Positions 9,165 through 17,481 of a stretch of DNA of 64,000 nucleotides are shown here, piece after piece. Below the pieces are notes generated by a model. The model was not told where the DNA came from. It searched no databases and saw only the letters and a program-made list of their open reading frames with translations. Position 1 is the first letter of the stretch. Each line of letters begins with the position of its first letter. The position numbers and the translations under genes were made by a program. The DNA is from Sedimenticola thiotaurini. Its GTDB lineage: Bacteria; Pseudomonadota; Gammaproteobacteria; Chromatiales; Chromatiaceae. The stretch covers positions 434,001 to 498,000 of the forward strand of contig VMRY01000003.1 in assembly GCA_007713595.1 (NCBI GenBank), in the 5' to 3' direction.

Positions 9165-10529
9165 CTACGGTAGGGTGAGATCGTACTTTTTGATTTTGCG
9201 GTCAAGTGCGGGGCGTGAGATGGCGAGAATTTCGCAGCTCTTGCCTTTGTGGCCGTGGGTGTAATCAAGCACCCGCTGTATATGTTCCGCCTCTACCTGA
9301 TCCAGGGTGCGGACTACCAACCCGTTATCGGCCCCGGAGGATGGCGATTCGGCTCTGCCAGGGGTAGGCTGCTTGAACAGCAACAGATCGGGGGTGAGTA
9401 CGTTCCCCCGGGTATGCACCATGGCTTGGGTCAGCAGGTTTTCCAGTTCACGGACATTACCCGGCCATCGGTAGCCCTTCAGCGCGGCCAGGGTTGCATC
9501 GGTCAGCTGGGCGGCTGGTTTATGGATCTTGCGGGCAATCCGGCTGATTAATGCCTCGGCCAACAGAGGGATATCCTCCAGGCGGTCACGCAACGGCGGG
9601 AGGTGGATAGAGACCACCTTGAGCCGATAGGCGAGATCCTCGCGGAAGCGCCCTTCTGCCGCCTCTTTAAACAGGTCCCGGTTTGTGGCTGCGATGATAC
9701 GGGCATTGGTCTTGATCTGTTGACTGCCGCCGACCCGCTCCAGGGTCTGCTCTTGCAGCACACGCAACAATTTTGCTTGCAGTGGTGCAGCCAGTTCACC
9801 AATCTCATCCAGAAACAGGGAGCCGTCCTGGGCCAATTCGAACTTGCCCTGCTTGCGATCAGTTGCCCCGGTGAAGGCCCCCTTTTCATGACCGAACAGT
9901 TCACTCTCCAGCAAGGTGTCGACAATCGCCGCACAGTTGATAGCGACGAAAGGACCGGTCACCCCGGAGTGATTATGGACCAGCCGCGCCACCACCTCTT
10001 TGCCGGTGCCAGACTCCCCGGTAATCAGCACTGTGGCGTTACTGCCGGCGCTGAGGGCGATCTCCTTGCTGACCTTGAGCATGGATTCGCCGCGCCCAAT
10101 CAGCTCCTGATGCGCCTTGGGTTCCAGATCATCCGGCTTGAGGGCTTTTACTTCCCGGGAGAGGCGCTGGTTCTCCAGCACCCGATCGACCACATGTTGT
10201 AACTCGCTGATCTTGATAGGCTTGTGAATGAAGTCGGCAGCACCCAGTTTGATCGCCTCTATGGCGAGCTCCAGATCATGCTGACCGGTCATCATAATCA
10301 CGGTCTGGTCGAGCGATTCGTCGCTGATGCGTTTTAGCAGATCAATGCCTTTGCCATCGGGCAGCTGCTGATCCAGCAACAGGAGGTTGTAGGCCGATTG
10401 CTTCAGTTTTTCCAGGCCCTGGTCACAGCGGTTAACCCCTTCCACCAGAAAGCCCTGCTCCTCAAAGTGGAGTTGGAGCATCTGGTTCAGGCTGTCGTCA
10501 TCTTCAATAATCAGTAGACGGTTGGTCAT
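9165..10529 (-). CDS. Sigma54-dependent response regulator (NtrC/AtoC type)
   Basis: This 454-residue protein has a receiver domain (phospho-acceptor D53 in LLLLDQQLPDG), a full AAA+ domain and a Fis-type HTH at the C terminus. The AAA+ domain carries Walker A GESGTGKE, the sigma54-contact loop GAFTGA near residue 216, and Walker B GSLFLDEIGEL. Unlike NtrX at the left edge, this one is a complete activator of sigma54 promoters. I chose the ATG at 10529 because AGGAGG lies 12 bases upstream and MTNRLLIIEDDD is a normal receiver start; an upstream GTG/ATG would add 15 odd residues. No partner kinase is adjacent. The sigma54 promoter downstream at 8844-8859 is a natural candidate target. Confidence 0.9.
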   Translation of the reverse strand: MTNRLLIIEDDDSLNQMLQLHFEEQGFLVEGVNRCDQGLEKLKQSAYNLLLLDQQLPDGKGIDLLKRISDESLDQTVIMMTGQHDLELAIEAIKLGAADFIHKPIKISELQHVVDRVLENQRLSREVKALKPDDLEPKAHQELIGRGESMLKVSKEIALSAGSNATVLITGESGTGKEVVARLVHNHSGVTGPFVAINCAAIVDTLLESELFGHEKGAFTGATDRKQGKFELAQDGSLFLDEIGELAAPLQAKLLRVLQEQTLERVGGSQQIKTNARIIAATNRDLFKEAAEGRFREDLAYRLKVVSIHLPPLRDRLEDIPLLAEALISRIARKIHKPAAQLTDATLAALKGYRWPGNVRELENLLTQAMVHTRGNVLTPDLLLFKQPTPGRAESPSSGADNGLVVRTLDQVEAEHIQRVLDYTHGHKGKSCEILAISRPALDRKIKKYDLTLP

Positions 10530-10630
10530 AGCAGCTTCGAGCCTCCTGGGCCTTAGCATAACGCAATTCAGCACAAGGACAGATCTGTTTTCCTCTTTCT
10601 GATAGTGCCCTGGTGTTGGGTGATTACTCT

Positions 10631-11071
10631 CTAGGTTACGGGAAGCAGGGTGTTCAAGGTCATCAGCAGGAGTGCATAGCGCAATGCCTTGCCTAAGGCG
10701 ATGAACAGGAGAGCCGGTATCAGGCGAATACCAGCCCAGCCAGCAGCAAGGCAGAGTGGATCACCGATCACTGGAAGCCAGGAGAGGAGCAGGACCGGGC
10801 TACCAAATTGGCTGAGCCGCTGCATAGCTTTTTGATGGGCAGGTTTGATCAGCTGTCGAGCGGGATAGCGTCTCTGTATCCACCAGCCCAGCAGCCAGTT
10901 GGTTAATCCGCCCAATGTGTTGCCGACTGTAGCAATGATCCAGAGTAGCTCAATCGACCCAAAGCCCTTATGGGCAGCATAGATCAGGGTTGCCTCGGAA
11001 CCGCCAGGGAGCAGGGTGGAGGCGAGGAAGCTACTGGAAAAGAGTAGCCAGAGGCCGGACAGGTCAGTCAC
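10631..11071 (-). CDS. YqaA family small inner-membrane protein (SNARE-associated/DedA-like)
   Basis: This 146-residue protein has about four hydrophobic segments and the YqaA-type core STLLPGGSEATLIY, GNTLGGLTNWLLGWW and WLPVIGDPLCLAAGWAG. The family is related to DedA membrane proteins; its transport substrate is not established. It starts at a GTG (11071). The DUF423 gene ends 10 bases upstream, so the two are probably co-transcribed. Confidence 0.85.
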   Translation of the reverse strand: MTDLSGLWLLFSSSFLASTLLPGGSEATLIYAAHKGFGSIELLWIIATVGNTLGGLTNWLLGWWIQRRYPARQLIKPAHQKAMQRLSQFGSPVLLLSWLPVIGDPLCLAAGWAGIRLIPALLFIALGKALRYALLLMTLNTLLPVT

Positions 11072-11081
11072 GAGGGAGCCG

Positions 11082-11480
11082 CTAGATGGTTGTGTCGCGT
11101 TTGATCAGGCCCACAATCAGACTGAACCAGCCCGCCAGCAGGCATGTCCCGCCCAGTGGTGTAATCGCCCCTAGTGATTTGAATCCGCTGATAGCCATCA
11201 GATAGAGGCTGCCGGAAAAGAGGAGTGTCCCCAAAAGCATCAGCCAGCCGCTGCGTCTGATCCAGCGTGAAGCGGGCAGATGCAGCAGTAGCAGGCCGAT
11301 TACCAGTACGGAAATGGTGTGCAGAGCCTGGTATTGAATGCCTGTCTGGTAGGCGGCCATCAGCTCTGCCGGTATCCGCTCGCGCAGGGCATGGGCACCA
11401 AATGCACCCAGTGCCACCGTCAGGAAACCGCTGATCGCGGCAGCAACTAGCAGACTTTTTGTTTCAGCGAGTGGTTTCAG
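11082..11480 (-). CDS. DUF423 (YgdD-like) membrane protein, probable CTG start
   Basis: The family signature VALGAFGAHALRE is followed by three further hydrophobic segments. The only common start codon in frame is a GTG at 11417, but that would remove most of the first membrane helix (SLLVAAISGFLT). The frame stays open upstream, and a CTG at 11480 overlaps the stop of the preceding gene as CTGA, with GGGG about 9 bases before it. Starting there gives 132 residues, the usual length for the family (E. coli YgdD is about 131). The CTG start is inference; the family call is firm. Confidence 0.82.
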   Translation of the reverse strand: MKPLAETKSLLVAAAISGFLTVALGAFGAHALRERIPAELMAAYQTGIQYQALHTISVLVIGLLLLHLPASRWIRRSGWLMLLGTLLFSGSLYLMAISGFKSLGAITPLGGTCLLAGWFSLIVGLIKRDTTI

Positions 11481-12031
11481 TGCAGTCGCCCCTGTTCCAG
11501 GGCCTCTAAAATGCCAAGAACAAGCTGACGCGTCTGTTCGTTCATCCCCTTGCAGAGAGTGTCTGGATCGCGCTCTCCGTTAATCAGGGGGCGAATGATG
11601 GCGGCCAGTCTGGCCATCGGACCACCGGCTCGCTGCATCTGCTCCGCCATTTCGGCGGTCAGGGTGAGCGCCTCGACATTACCACTGGCCGCCGCCTGGA
11701 TCATGCTGGCCAGGCCGGGTGCGGCGAGGGCGGGTTCTGGCTTCTGCTTAGGATCTGGCAGGGTGGAGGGATCTTGCAGGCCGCGCATAATCGCCTCGGC
11801 AATCACCTGATCCTCTTCGTCCAGTCCGCGGATCAGGCCCAGGTCTCGTTGTCCCGCGATAATTTTTCGAACCACCCGTACCAGTGTCTGCCAGCCGGCC
11901 GCCTCAGCTTGGCGTAATGTGGTATTCAGTGCCTCACGGGAGGCGGGGTTTTGTGATAACTGCACCACCTGGCAGATGAACGGGGCGTGCATGGTAATAA
12001 TCTGTTGATGTCGGGTAGGGAGATTCTTCAT
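11477..12031 (-). CDS. Hypothetical protein with an internal helical repeat
   Basis: I do not recognise this 184-residue protein. It has no signal peptide or membrane segment. Two stretches resemble each other: around 60-95 (IIAGQRDLGLIRGLDEEDQ) and around 145-180 (LINGERDPDTLCKGMNEQT). They are separated by a Pro/Ala-rich linker (DPKQKPEPALAAPG), so it looks like a duplicated helical domain. I use the ATG at 12031; a GTG three codons earlier is possible. Its stop overlaps the candidate CTG start of the DUF423 gene. Confidence 0.7.
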   Translation of the reverse strand: MKNLPTRHQQIITMHAPFICQVVQLSQNPASREALNTTLRQAEAAGWQTLVRVVRKIIAGQRDLGLIRGLDEEDQVIAEAIMRGLQDPSTLPDPKQKPEPALAAPGLASMIQAAASGNVEALTLTAEMAEQMQRAGGPMARLAAIIRPLINGERDPDTLCKGMNEQTRQLVLGILEALEQGRLH

Positions 12032-12453
12032 ATGAAACACAGTCTTGGCGTATTGATTACCACCTTAACTGAGTGCTGGTGTCATGAAAAGGGGGAGAAT
12101 GAAAAGGGCGTCCATCAGTTTCTTATCAAGCCAATAAACAGGACTTATGCAACGCCCAAAACTATTGTTTGGCACTTTCATTAGCAAATCTTTATGTTGT
12201 CCTTCCTGATTTCTGGAATGCACCGTTATGCAGGTCAGGTTTGCAGCCTACTATCTGGCGCGACCTGTCTGAATATCCAGGTATAAATCATTAAGTTAAG
12301 TGTTTGATGATCTAACTGCAACTCATCACTCACCTCAAGGAACGAGACGAATTTGAGATTCTTCCCGGTATTTTCCGGGTATCGACTCGAGAAAGCGCTA
12401 CCTGAAATGGGTAGTGATTTTAACACTGCAGTGAAACTAGGAGAAAAAGTACC
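12032..12453 (+). promoter_or_regulatory. Leader/promoter region of aprBA with two small stem-loops
   Basis: There is no gene in these 422 bases. Just upstream of aprB two hairpins can form: CCCGG/CCGGG with a 6-base loop (12364-12379) and CTACC/GGTAG with a 7-base loop (12398-12414). The aprB ribosome binding site, AGGAG, follows at about 12439. The hairpins may affect stability or translation of a highly expressed transcript; that is inference. I could not pick a -35/-10 pair with confidence. Confidence 0.45.
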
Positions 12454-12921
12454 ATGCCTACATTTGTGCGTACTGATAAATGTGATGGCTGCAAGGGTCA
12501 AGATAAGACCGCTTGTATGTACATCTGCCCACATAACCTGATGAAGCTTGATATGGACGGCTCTTTGACCGGTCATGCCATGAAATCATTCAACCAGGAA
12601 CCAGATCAGTGCTGGGAGTGTTACTCCTGCATCAAGATCTGCCCACAGCAGGCTATTGAAGCCCGTCCGTATGCTGACATCGTCCCACTGGGCGCATCTG
12701 TTCAGCCACTGCGTGGTACTGATTCCATCATGTGGACCATCAAGTTCCGTAACGGCACCATGAAACGCTTCAAGTTCCCTATCCGTACCACCCCAGAAGG
12801 CTCTATCGATCCTTACGGTGGCAAGCCAGAAGCTGATATTTCCAAGATCGCTGAGGCCGGTTTCTTCGTACAGTGCAACGGTTTCCGTGCTGGCGATCCT
12901 AGCGAGCTGATCAAGAAATAA
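12454..12921 (+). CDS. aprB: Adenylylsulfate (APS) reductase beta subunit
   Basis: This 155-residue cytoplasmic iron-sulfur subunit pairs with AprA. It carries two 4Fe-4S motifs, CDGCKGQDKTACMYICPH near the N terminus and CWECYSCIKICP near residue 50, then the beta-strand tail that wraps AprA. In sulfur oxidisers AprBA runs in reverse, converting sulfite plus AMP to APS and releasing two electrons. A strong AGGAG lies 10 bases before the ATG. Codon use is very biased (Arg almost always CGT), as expected for an abundant enzyme. aprA follows after 55 bases. Confidence 0.97.
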   Translation: MPTFVRTDKCDGCKGQDKTACMYICPHNLMKLDMDGSLTGHAMKSFNQEPDQCWECYSCIKICPQQAIEARPYADIVPLGASVQPLRGTDSIMWTIKFRNGTMKRFKFPIRTTPEGSIDPYGGKPEADISKIAEAGFFVQCNGFRAGDPSELIKK

Positions 12922-12976
12922 AACGCGGCGTTGCCGAAAGTTTTCGTAAAGAATTTAGTATAAAGAGGAAATTCAA

Positions 12977-14974
12977 ATGGCTGGTGAATTCGGAAATCCA
13001 GAAGTCATCGAGGAAGAGGTAGACATCCTCATAATCGGTGGTGGTATGGGCGCCTGCGGTGCTGCTTACGAGCTGGGCCCATGGGTAGACGCTGCCAAGA
13101 AAGAAGGCGTAGACATTAAAGTTAAGCTGGTCGACAAGGCCGCTATGGATCGTTCAGGTGCTGTTGCGCAGGGTCTCTCTGCTATTAACACCTACATCGG
13201 TTCAGAGCAGGATCCTGCCGACTACGCGCGTATGGTCTCTAACGATCTGATGGGTATCACCCGTGACGATTTGACCTACGATCTGGGCCGTCACGTTGAC
13301 GAGTCTGTACATCTGTTCGAAGAGTGGGGTCTCCCCATCTGGAAGACAGACGAGAACGGTGAGCGTTTCGACGGCTCCAAGGGTATGACCCCGCTGAAAG
13401 ACGGTGGTAAGCCTGTACGTTCCGGTAAATGGCAGATCATGATCAACGGCGAATCCTACAAGTGGATCGTTGCTGAAGCGGCAAAGAAAGCCCTGGGTAT
13501 CGAGAATATCCAAGAGCGTGTCTTCATCGTTAAGCTGGTTAATGATAAGAAAGACAAGAACCGCGTTGCTGGTGCTGTCGGTTTCTCTGTCCGTGAACAC
13601 AAACTGTTCGTATACAAGTTCAAAGCCTGTCTGCTGGTTGCCGGTGGTTGTGTAAACATCTTCCGCCCACGTTCAGTAGGTGAAGGTCAGGGTCGTGCCT
13701 GGTATCCAGTATGGAATGCCGGTTCTACCTACTCCATGGCTGCAGAGGCTGGCGCTGAGCTGACTCTCATGGAAAACCGCTTCGTACCGACCCGTTTCAA
13801 AGATGGTTACGGTCCTGTTGGTGCATGGTTCCTGCTGTTCAAATCAAAGGCTACCAATGCCTTTGGTGAAGTGTACATGGATCGCAATAAGGAGATGCTG
13901 GACGACTATCCTCCTTATGGCCAGGCGGCAGTTCCTGCTTCCTGTCTGCGTAATCACCTGATGCTGAAAGAGATGAAGGAAGGTCGTGGTCCTATCTGGA
14001 TGGACACTGTTACCGCTCTCGCCAACCTGCGTGAGACCCTGACTCCTCGTGAAGTTAAGCATCTCGAAGCAGAGGCCTGGGAAGACTTCCTGGATATGTG
14101 TATCGGTCAGTGTGGTATCTGGGCAGGTGAAAACGTTGAGCCAGAGAAGAAAAACTCTGAGCTGATGCCAACCGAACCTTATCTGCTGGGCTCACACTCT
14201 GGCTGCTGCGGCATCTGGGTTTCTGGTCCTGAAGATGTAGGTGCGCCTACTGATGAAACCATGACCGACGTACCTGCTCATCTGCCAAAAGGCTGGAACT
14301 GGGGCTACCGTGGTATGACCACCGTACAGGGTCTGTTCACCGCTGCTGATGGTGTAGGCGCTTCTGGTCACAAGTTCTCATCTGGTTCACACGCTGAAGG
14401 CCGTATGTGTGCCAAGTCCATGGTCAAATTCGTTATGGACAACCAGGGTCACACCCCTGAGTTGGACACCAGCGTTGAAGATCTGGTTACCGAGATCTAC
14501 CGTCCAGTCCGTACCTTCCTGGAGTTCAAGGACTACAGCACCGCGATCGATGTTAATCCTAACTACATCACCCCGCGTATGCTGCAGTTCCGTCTGCAGA
14601 AGATCATGGATGAGTATGTTGCCGGTGTTGCTACCTACTACACCACCAACGAGCACATGCTGGCGCTTGCTGAAGAGAAGCTTGGCTATCTGAAGGAAGA
14701 CTCCCTGAAGATGCGTGCAAAAGATCTGCACGAACTGCTTCGCGCCTGGGAGAACTACCATCGCATCCTGACTGCTGAAGCACACATGAAGCACATTCAA
14801 TTCCGTCAAGAGTCTCGTTATCCTGGTTTCTACTACCGCATGGATAAGAACTTTGTTGATGAAGAGAACTGGAAGTGCTTCGTGAACTCCATCTATGACA
14901 AAGAGACCAAGCAGTGGACATGCTTCAAGCGTGCCCACGTTGATCTGGTCGACAAAGCTAAGCTGTTCAAATAA
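12977..14974 (+). CDS. aprA: Adenylylsulfate (APS) reductase alpha subunit
   Basis: This 665-residue FAD-containing catalytic subunit is of full family length. The N-terminal dinucleotide motif is DILIIGGGMGACGAAYEL. The substrate-site region includes MDRSGAVAQGLSAINTYIG and the FRPRSVGEGQGRAWYP segment typical of AprA. GAGGAAA precedes the ATG. With AprB it oxidises sulfite to APS. The likely electron acceptor is the qmoAB-hdrCB product encoded at 32.5-37.6 kb. Codon bias is strong, as in aprB. Confidence 0.97.
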   Translation: MAGEFGNPEVIEEEVDILIIGGGMGACGAAYELGPWVDAAKKEGVDIKVKLVDKAAMDRSGAVAQGLSAINTYIGSEQDPADYARMVSNDLMGITRDDLTYDLGRHVDESVHLFEEWGLPIWKTDENGERFDGSKGMTPLKDGGKPVRSGKWQIMINGESYKWIVAEAAKKALGIENIQERVFIVKLVNDKKDKNRVAGAVGFSVREHKLFVYKFKACLLVAGGCVNIFRPRSVGEGQGRAWYPVWNAGSTYSMAAEAGAELTLMENRFVPTRFKDGYGPVGAWFLLFKSKATNAFGEVYMDRNKEMLDDYPPYGQAAVPASCLRNHLMLKEMKEGRGPIWMDTVTALANLRETLTPREVKHLEAEAWEDFLDMCIGQCGIWAGENVEPEKKNSELMPTEPYLLGSHSGCCGIWVSGPEDVGAPTDETMTDVPAHLPKGWNWGYRGMTTVQGLFTAADGVGASGHKFSSGSHAEGRMCAKSMVKFVMDNQGHTPELDTSVEDLVTEIYRPVRTFLEFKDYSTAIDVNPNYITPRMLQFRLQKIMDEYVAGVATYYTTNEHMLALAEEKLGYLKEDSLKMRAKDLHELLRAWENYHRILTAEAHMKHIQFRQESRYPGFYYRMDKNFVDEENWKCFVNSIYDKETKQWTCFKRAHVDLVDKAKLFK

Positions 14975-15002
14975 GTCTATTTGACAGCCTGATGGCTTAG
15001 GA

Positions 15003-15034
15003 AGTCCGGGTGTCGCAAGGCATCCGGACTTTTT
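15003..15034 (+). terminator. Rho-independent terminator after aprBA
   Basis: The 10-bp stem AGTCCGGGTG/CATCCGGACT has one G-T pair and an 8-base loop. A run of five Ts follows. It lies 28 bases after the aprA stop. Confidence 0.9.
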
Positions 15035-15173
15035 CATTTAGTGTGAAATACCCAGGGTAGGGTAGAAATAGTTTATTATTGTAAGGAGAAATCAGGACGC
15101 GCAGGCTGAAATGATCTGAAAGCCGGCGGATTTCTTGTCCCGTTAGATTCAAACCGTGCTATCCGAGGCTCCC

Positions 15174-16061
15174 ATGAGCGAAAAATTCGATACTCCCTTT
15201 CAAAGTAATATTGTACCTACCATCCTGGAACTGGGTTCAACCCTTAAATTCCGCTGTTATAAAGGTATCTCCTGCTTCAATGCCTGCTGCAAGAATGCCG
15301 ATATCACCCTGACACCCTATGACATTATCCGGCTGAAACAGCGTCTGGGTAAAAGCAGTGCAGAGCTGTTGAAAGAGCACACCGTGCCCTTCCAGATGGA
15401 CCAGGATGGCCTGCCAGGTGTAAAACTGCGCACCACCGATGAAGGTGCCTGCCTGTTCATGAACGAGGAAGGCTGCAGCGTCTATGAAGACCGCCCGACG
15501 GCCTGTCGTTACTACCCACTGGGTAACATGATCCGCCTGGATACCGGCTCGAAAGAAGCGCATGTGGATTACGTGCTGATCAAAGAAGATCACTGCAAGG
15601 GGCATGAAGAAGAGCGTGAACTGACTGTGCATGAATACCTCGTAGAGCAGGAGACGGCACAGTACGACGAGATGAACAAAGAGTGGCAACAACTGATGCT
15701 GATGAAGCGCTCCGGCGGCCCCAGCGTCGGAAAACCACCAGAGGCCACCCTGCAGATGTACTTCATGTGCGCGTTTGATATGGATCGCTTCCGTCGATTT
15801 GTCCTCAGTGACAACTTCAAGGCCACCTATGATCTCGAAGAGTCAACCTACGAAGTATTGGCCAAAGAAGATATCTCACTGATGCAGTTCGGCAATCGCC
15901 TGATGAAACAGGTATTCTTTGGCCTGCGCACTATCCCGGAAAAGAACGGCATCTGGGAAAAACGTGTCGATGAACGCCAAGAGGTGTGGGATGCCCGTCG
16001 CCAGGCCGAGATCCAACGCCAACAGCAGGCCGAAGATGAGCGGTATAGTGGGGATGATTGA
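15174..16061 (+). CDS. YkgJ family cysteine-cluster protein (putative metal/Fe-S binding)
   Basis: This 295-residue protein has the YkgJ cysteine pattern in its first half: CYKGISCFNACC, then CLFMNEEGCSVYEDRPTACRYYPLG. The family is thought to bind zinc or an iron-sulfur centre, but the function is not established. The second half (from about residue 180) is not part of the core domain. It ends in a charged, Gln-rich tail. I use the ATG at 15174, with GAGG before it, in preference to an upstream start at 15156. It follows the aprBA terminator, so it has its own promoter. Two decayed copies of its 3' part occur at about 16950-17125 and 27395-27730. Confidence 0.85.
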   Translation: MSEKFDTPFQSNIVPTILELGSTLKFRCYKGISCFNACCKNADITLTPYDIIRLKQRLGKSSAELLKEHTVPFQMDQDGLPGVKLRTTDEGACLFMNEEGCSVYEDRPTACRYYPLGNMIRLDTGSKEAHVDYVLIKEDHCKGHEEERELTVHEYLVEQETAQYDEMNKEWQQLMLMKRSGGPSVGKPPEATLQMYFMCAFDMDRFRRFVLSDNFKATYDLEESTYEVLAKEDISLMQFGNRLMKQVFFGLRTIPEKNGIWEKRVDERQEVWDARRQAEIQRQQQAEDERYSGDD

Positions 16062-16098
16062 TCGGTCAGAGATTTTGCAGTCTTAATTATTAAAGCAT

Positions 16099-16133
16099 AA
16101 AAAAACGGCCACTTTGTTGAAGGCCGTTTTTTT
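16099..16133. terminator. Bidirectional terminator between the YkgJ gene and the first PEP-CTERM gene
   Basis: The stem CGGCC/GGCCG is extended by an A-run on the left and a T-run on the right (seven each) around an 11-base loop. It can work on both strands, and the two flanking genes converge on it. Confidence 0.88.
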
Positions 16134-16155
16134 ATGTATGTCTCAGGGCTTAGGT

Positions 16156-16737
16156 CTATGCGACTTTGCGGCCTTGAACCAGACGAAAACCTAGCAGGCC
16201 TGCACATAGGATGGCGAGTGTGCCGGGCTCTGGCACAGATGCACGTGCACTGCGTACAAAGAAGCCGGGATTGATATCGCTGGCTACAGTCTGATTAAGA
16301 TGGAAGTCATCGCAGCAATCGGTGTGCGCTGCAAACTCGGAAGGCCCGAAGGCACCGCCATTCAGCCACACAAACGGTCCGTGTGTAATGCTGTTGAGGC
16401 CATAACCGAGCGAAGCCATCATTGCATCGGCCTGACTGCTTGTGAAGTCGGTATCGCTATGATTGGAGCCATTCCATGCTGGTAGTGCCACCCCAGTAAC
16501 ATTCGACATCAAGGTAATGAATTGATCAGCCGTGGCAAGCGTCCAGTTGAAGCCTGCATGGGTAATGCCCCCAAGCGCACTCGCATAATCTGATGTAGTG
16601 GTGTATTCCGGGATATGAAGAAATTCAAGCCCTTGGGCGGTATCGGTAGTGGTTGTTGCGCCTACGATGATCGCTGCGTTGACGTTGAGGCAAAGCATCA
16701 TGCCAACAAATGCTAAAACGGTGGTTATTTTTTTCAT
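16156..16737 (-). CDS. PEP-CTERM sorting-signal protein (secreted/surface)
   Basis: This 193-residue protein has an N-terminal signal peptide (KKITTVLAFVGMMLCLNVNA) and a C-terminal PEP-CTERM signal: VPEPGTLAILCAGLLGFR, then a basic end. Such proteins are cut and anchored or exported by an exosortase, usually with exopolysaccharide. No exosortase is in the window. The middle part has no known enzyme motif. AAGGAAGAG precedes the ATG at 16737; a GTG one codon earlier is possible. A candidate sigma54 promoter lies at 16783-16798. Confidence 0.88.
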   Translation of the reverse strand: MKKITTVLAFVGMMLCLNVNAAIIVGATTTTDTAQGLEFLHIPEYTTTSDYASALGGITHAGFNWTLATADQFITLMSNVTGVALPAWNGSNHSDTDFTSSQADAMMASLGYGLNSITHGPFVWLNGGAFGPSEFAAHTDCCDDFHLNQTVASDINPGFFVRSARASVPEPGTLAILCAGLLGFRLVQGRKVA

Positions 16738-16782
16738 CACTCTTCCTTACAGTATGTTTTTGTTTATGCAACTTGATTGAAA

Positions 16783-16798
16783 AGCAAAAAATGTTCCG
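16783..16798 (-). promoter_or_regulatory. Candidate sigma54 promoter of the first PEP-CTERM gene
   Basis: On the minus strand the site is CGGAACATTTTTTGCT. It matches GG-N10-GC spacing, the AC of the -24 block and the full TTGC of the -12 block. The start would fall near 16772, about 35 bases before the ATG. PEP-CTERM genes are known to be frequently sigma54-dependent through PrsK/PrsR, which supports the call. Confidence 0.6.
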
Positions 16799-16949
16799 CT
16801 ATTCATAATATATTGTTTTAAAAGGAATTATAGTGGTTTTGCATGTGGCAATTTATGGTTGCTGTAAAAAATCCTGACATATATTTAGAGATGAAGAGAG
16901 TAGTAGTTCCCGATAAATAGAAGAACTTATGGCTTTCTTGCTTTGTGTT

Positions 16950-17125
16950 CTCCAAAGCTACCTTCGGCGTACTGGCCAAGGGAGACTAATCACTGATTGA
17001 GTTTTGCAATTACTTATAAAGCAGGTCTTCTTCGGCCTTCGTACTATCTCCTAAAAGAATTGGAGTTGGGAGAAGCGTGCCGATGAACAACAAAAGATGT
17101 GAGATGTGCGCCGCCATGCAGAGTT
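16950..17125 (+). pseudogene. Decayed 3' fragment of the YkgJ-family gene (copy A)
   Basis: The bases run parallel to the intact gene at about 15840-16025. Shared blocks include GTACTGGCCAAGGGAGAC against GTATTGGCCAAAGAAGAT, CAGGTCTTCTTCGGCCTTCG against CAGGTATTCTTTGGCCTGCG, and CGATGAACAACAAAAG against CGATGAACGCCAAGAG. Stops interrupt it, and it has no start or cysteine domain. The left boundary is approximate. Confidence 0.75.
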
Positions 17126-17294
17126 ATTATGTTGGTAGTAAACCGACGGTGATTGTTATTGCGGAGCTTGAGTTAGGGCGAGTCTTATAACGTACAATAC
17201 GCGGGATACAATTTTTGTGCCCTCTCGGATGAAACGAGATTGACCGAGAGATTGAGCATGGATGTCCCGATATCGGTGATCAGTTGTAAAACTT

Positions 17295-17321
17295 AAAAAA
17301 GCCCATCGAGGGCCTTTTTTT
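17295..17321. terminator. Terminator-like hairpin downstream of the YkgJ fragment
   Basis: A short GC stem (GCCC/GGGC with a bulge) is flanked by six As on the left and seven Ts on the right. No intact gene ends here, so it may be the relic terminator of a lost gene. Confidence 0.55.
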
Positions 17322-17481
17322 GTAAATCGCCATATATAACTAAGGCGGGTAGTGTAGTTATTGATGAGCATCTTTTGTCAGACTTTTTTTACAATATAAA
17401 TTAAAATACTAAAACCGGACGGTATAAGTCATGTTATTATTAATATATAAAACAATCAGTTGAGAGGTTTTGCTGTGAATT

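Larger units (their letters stand above)
16799..17481. other. AT-rich gap between two PEP-CTERM genes
   Basis: Besides the YkgJ fragment, this stretch holds a hairpin with A- and T-runs at 17295-17321, listed separately. Otherwise I see only AT-rich sequence with short meaningless frames. Confidence 0.5.

Noticed and set aside
12170-12187. TGGCAC...GCAA resembling a sigma54 promoter for aprBA
   Set aside because: GG and GC are 11 bases apart, one too many for sigma54, and constitutive high expression of aprBA does not call for it.
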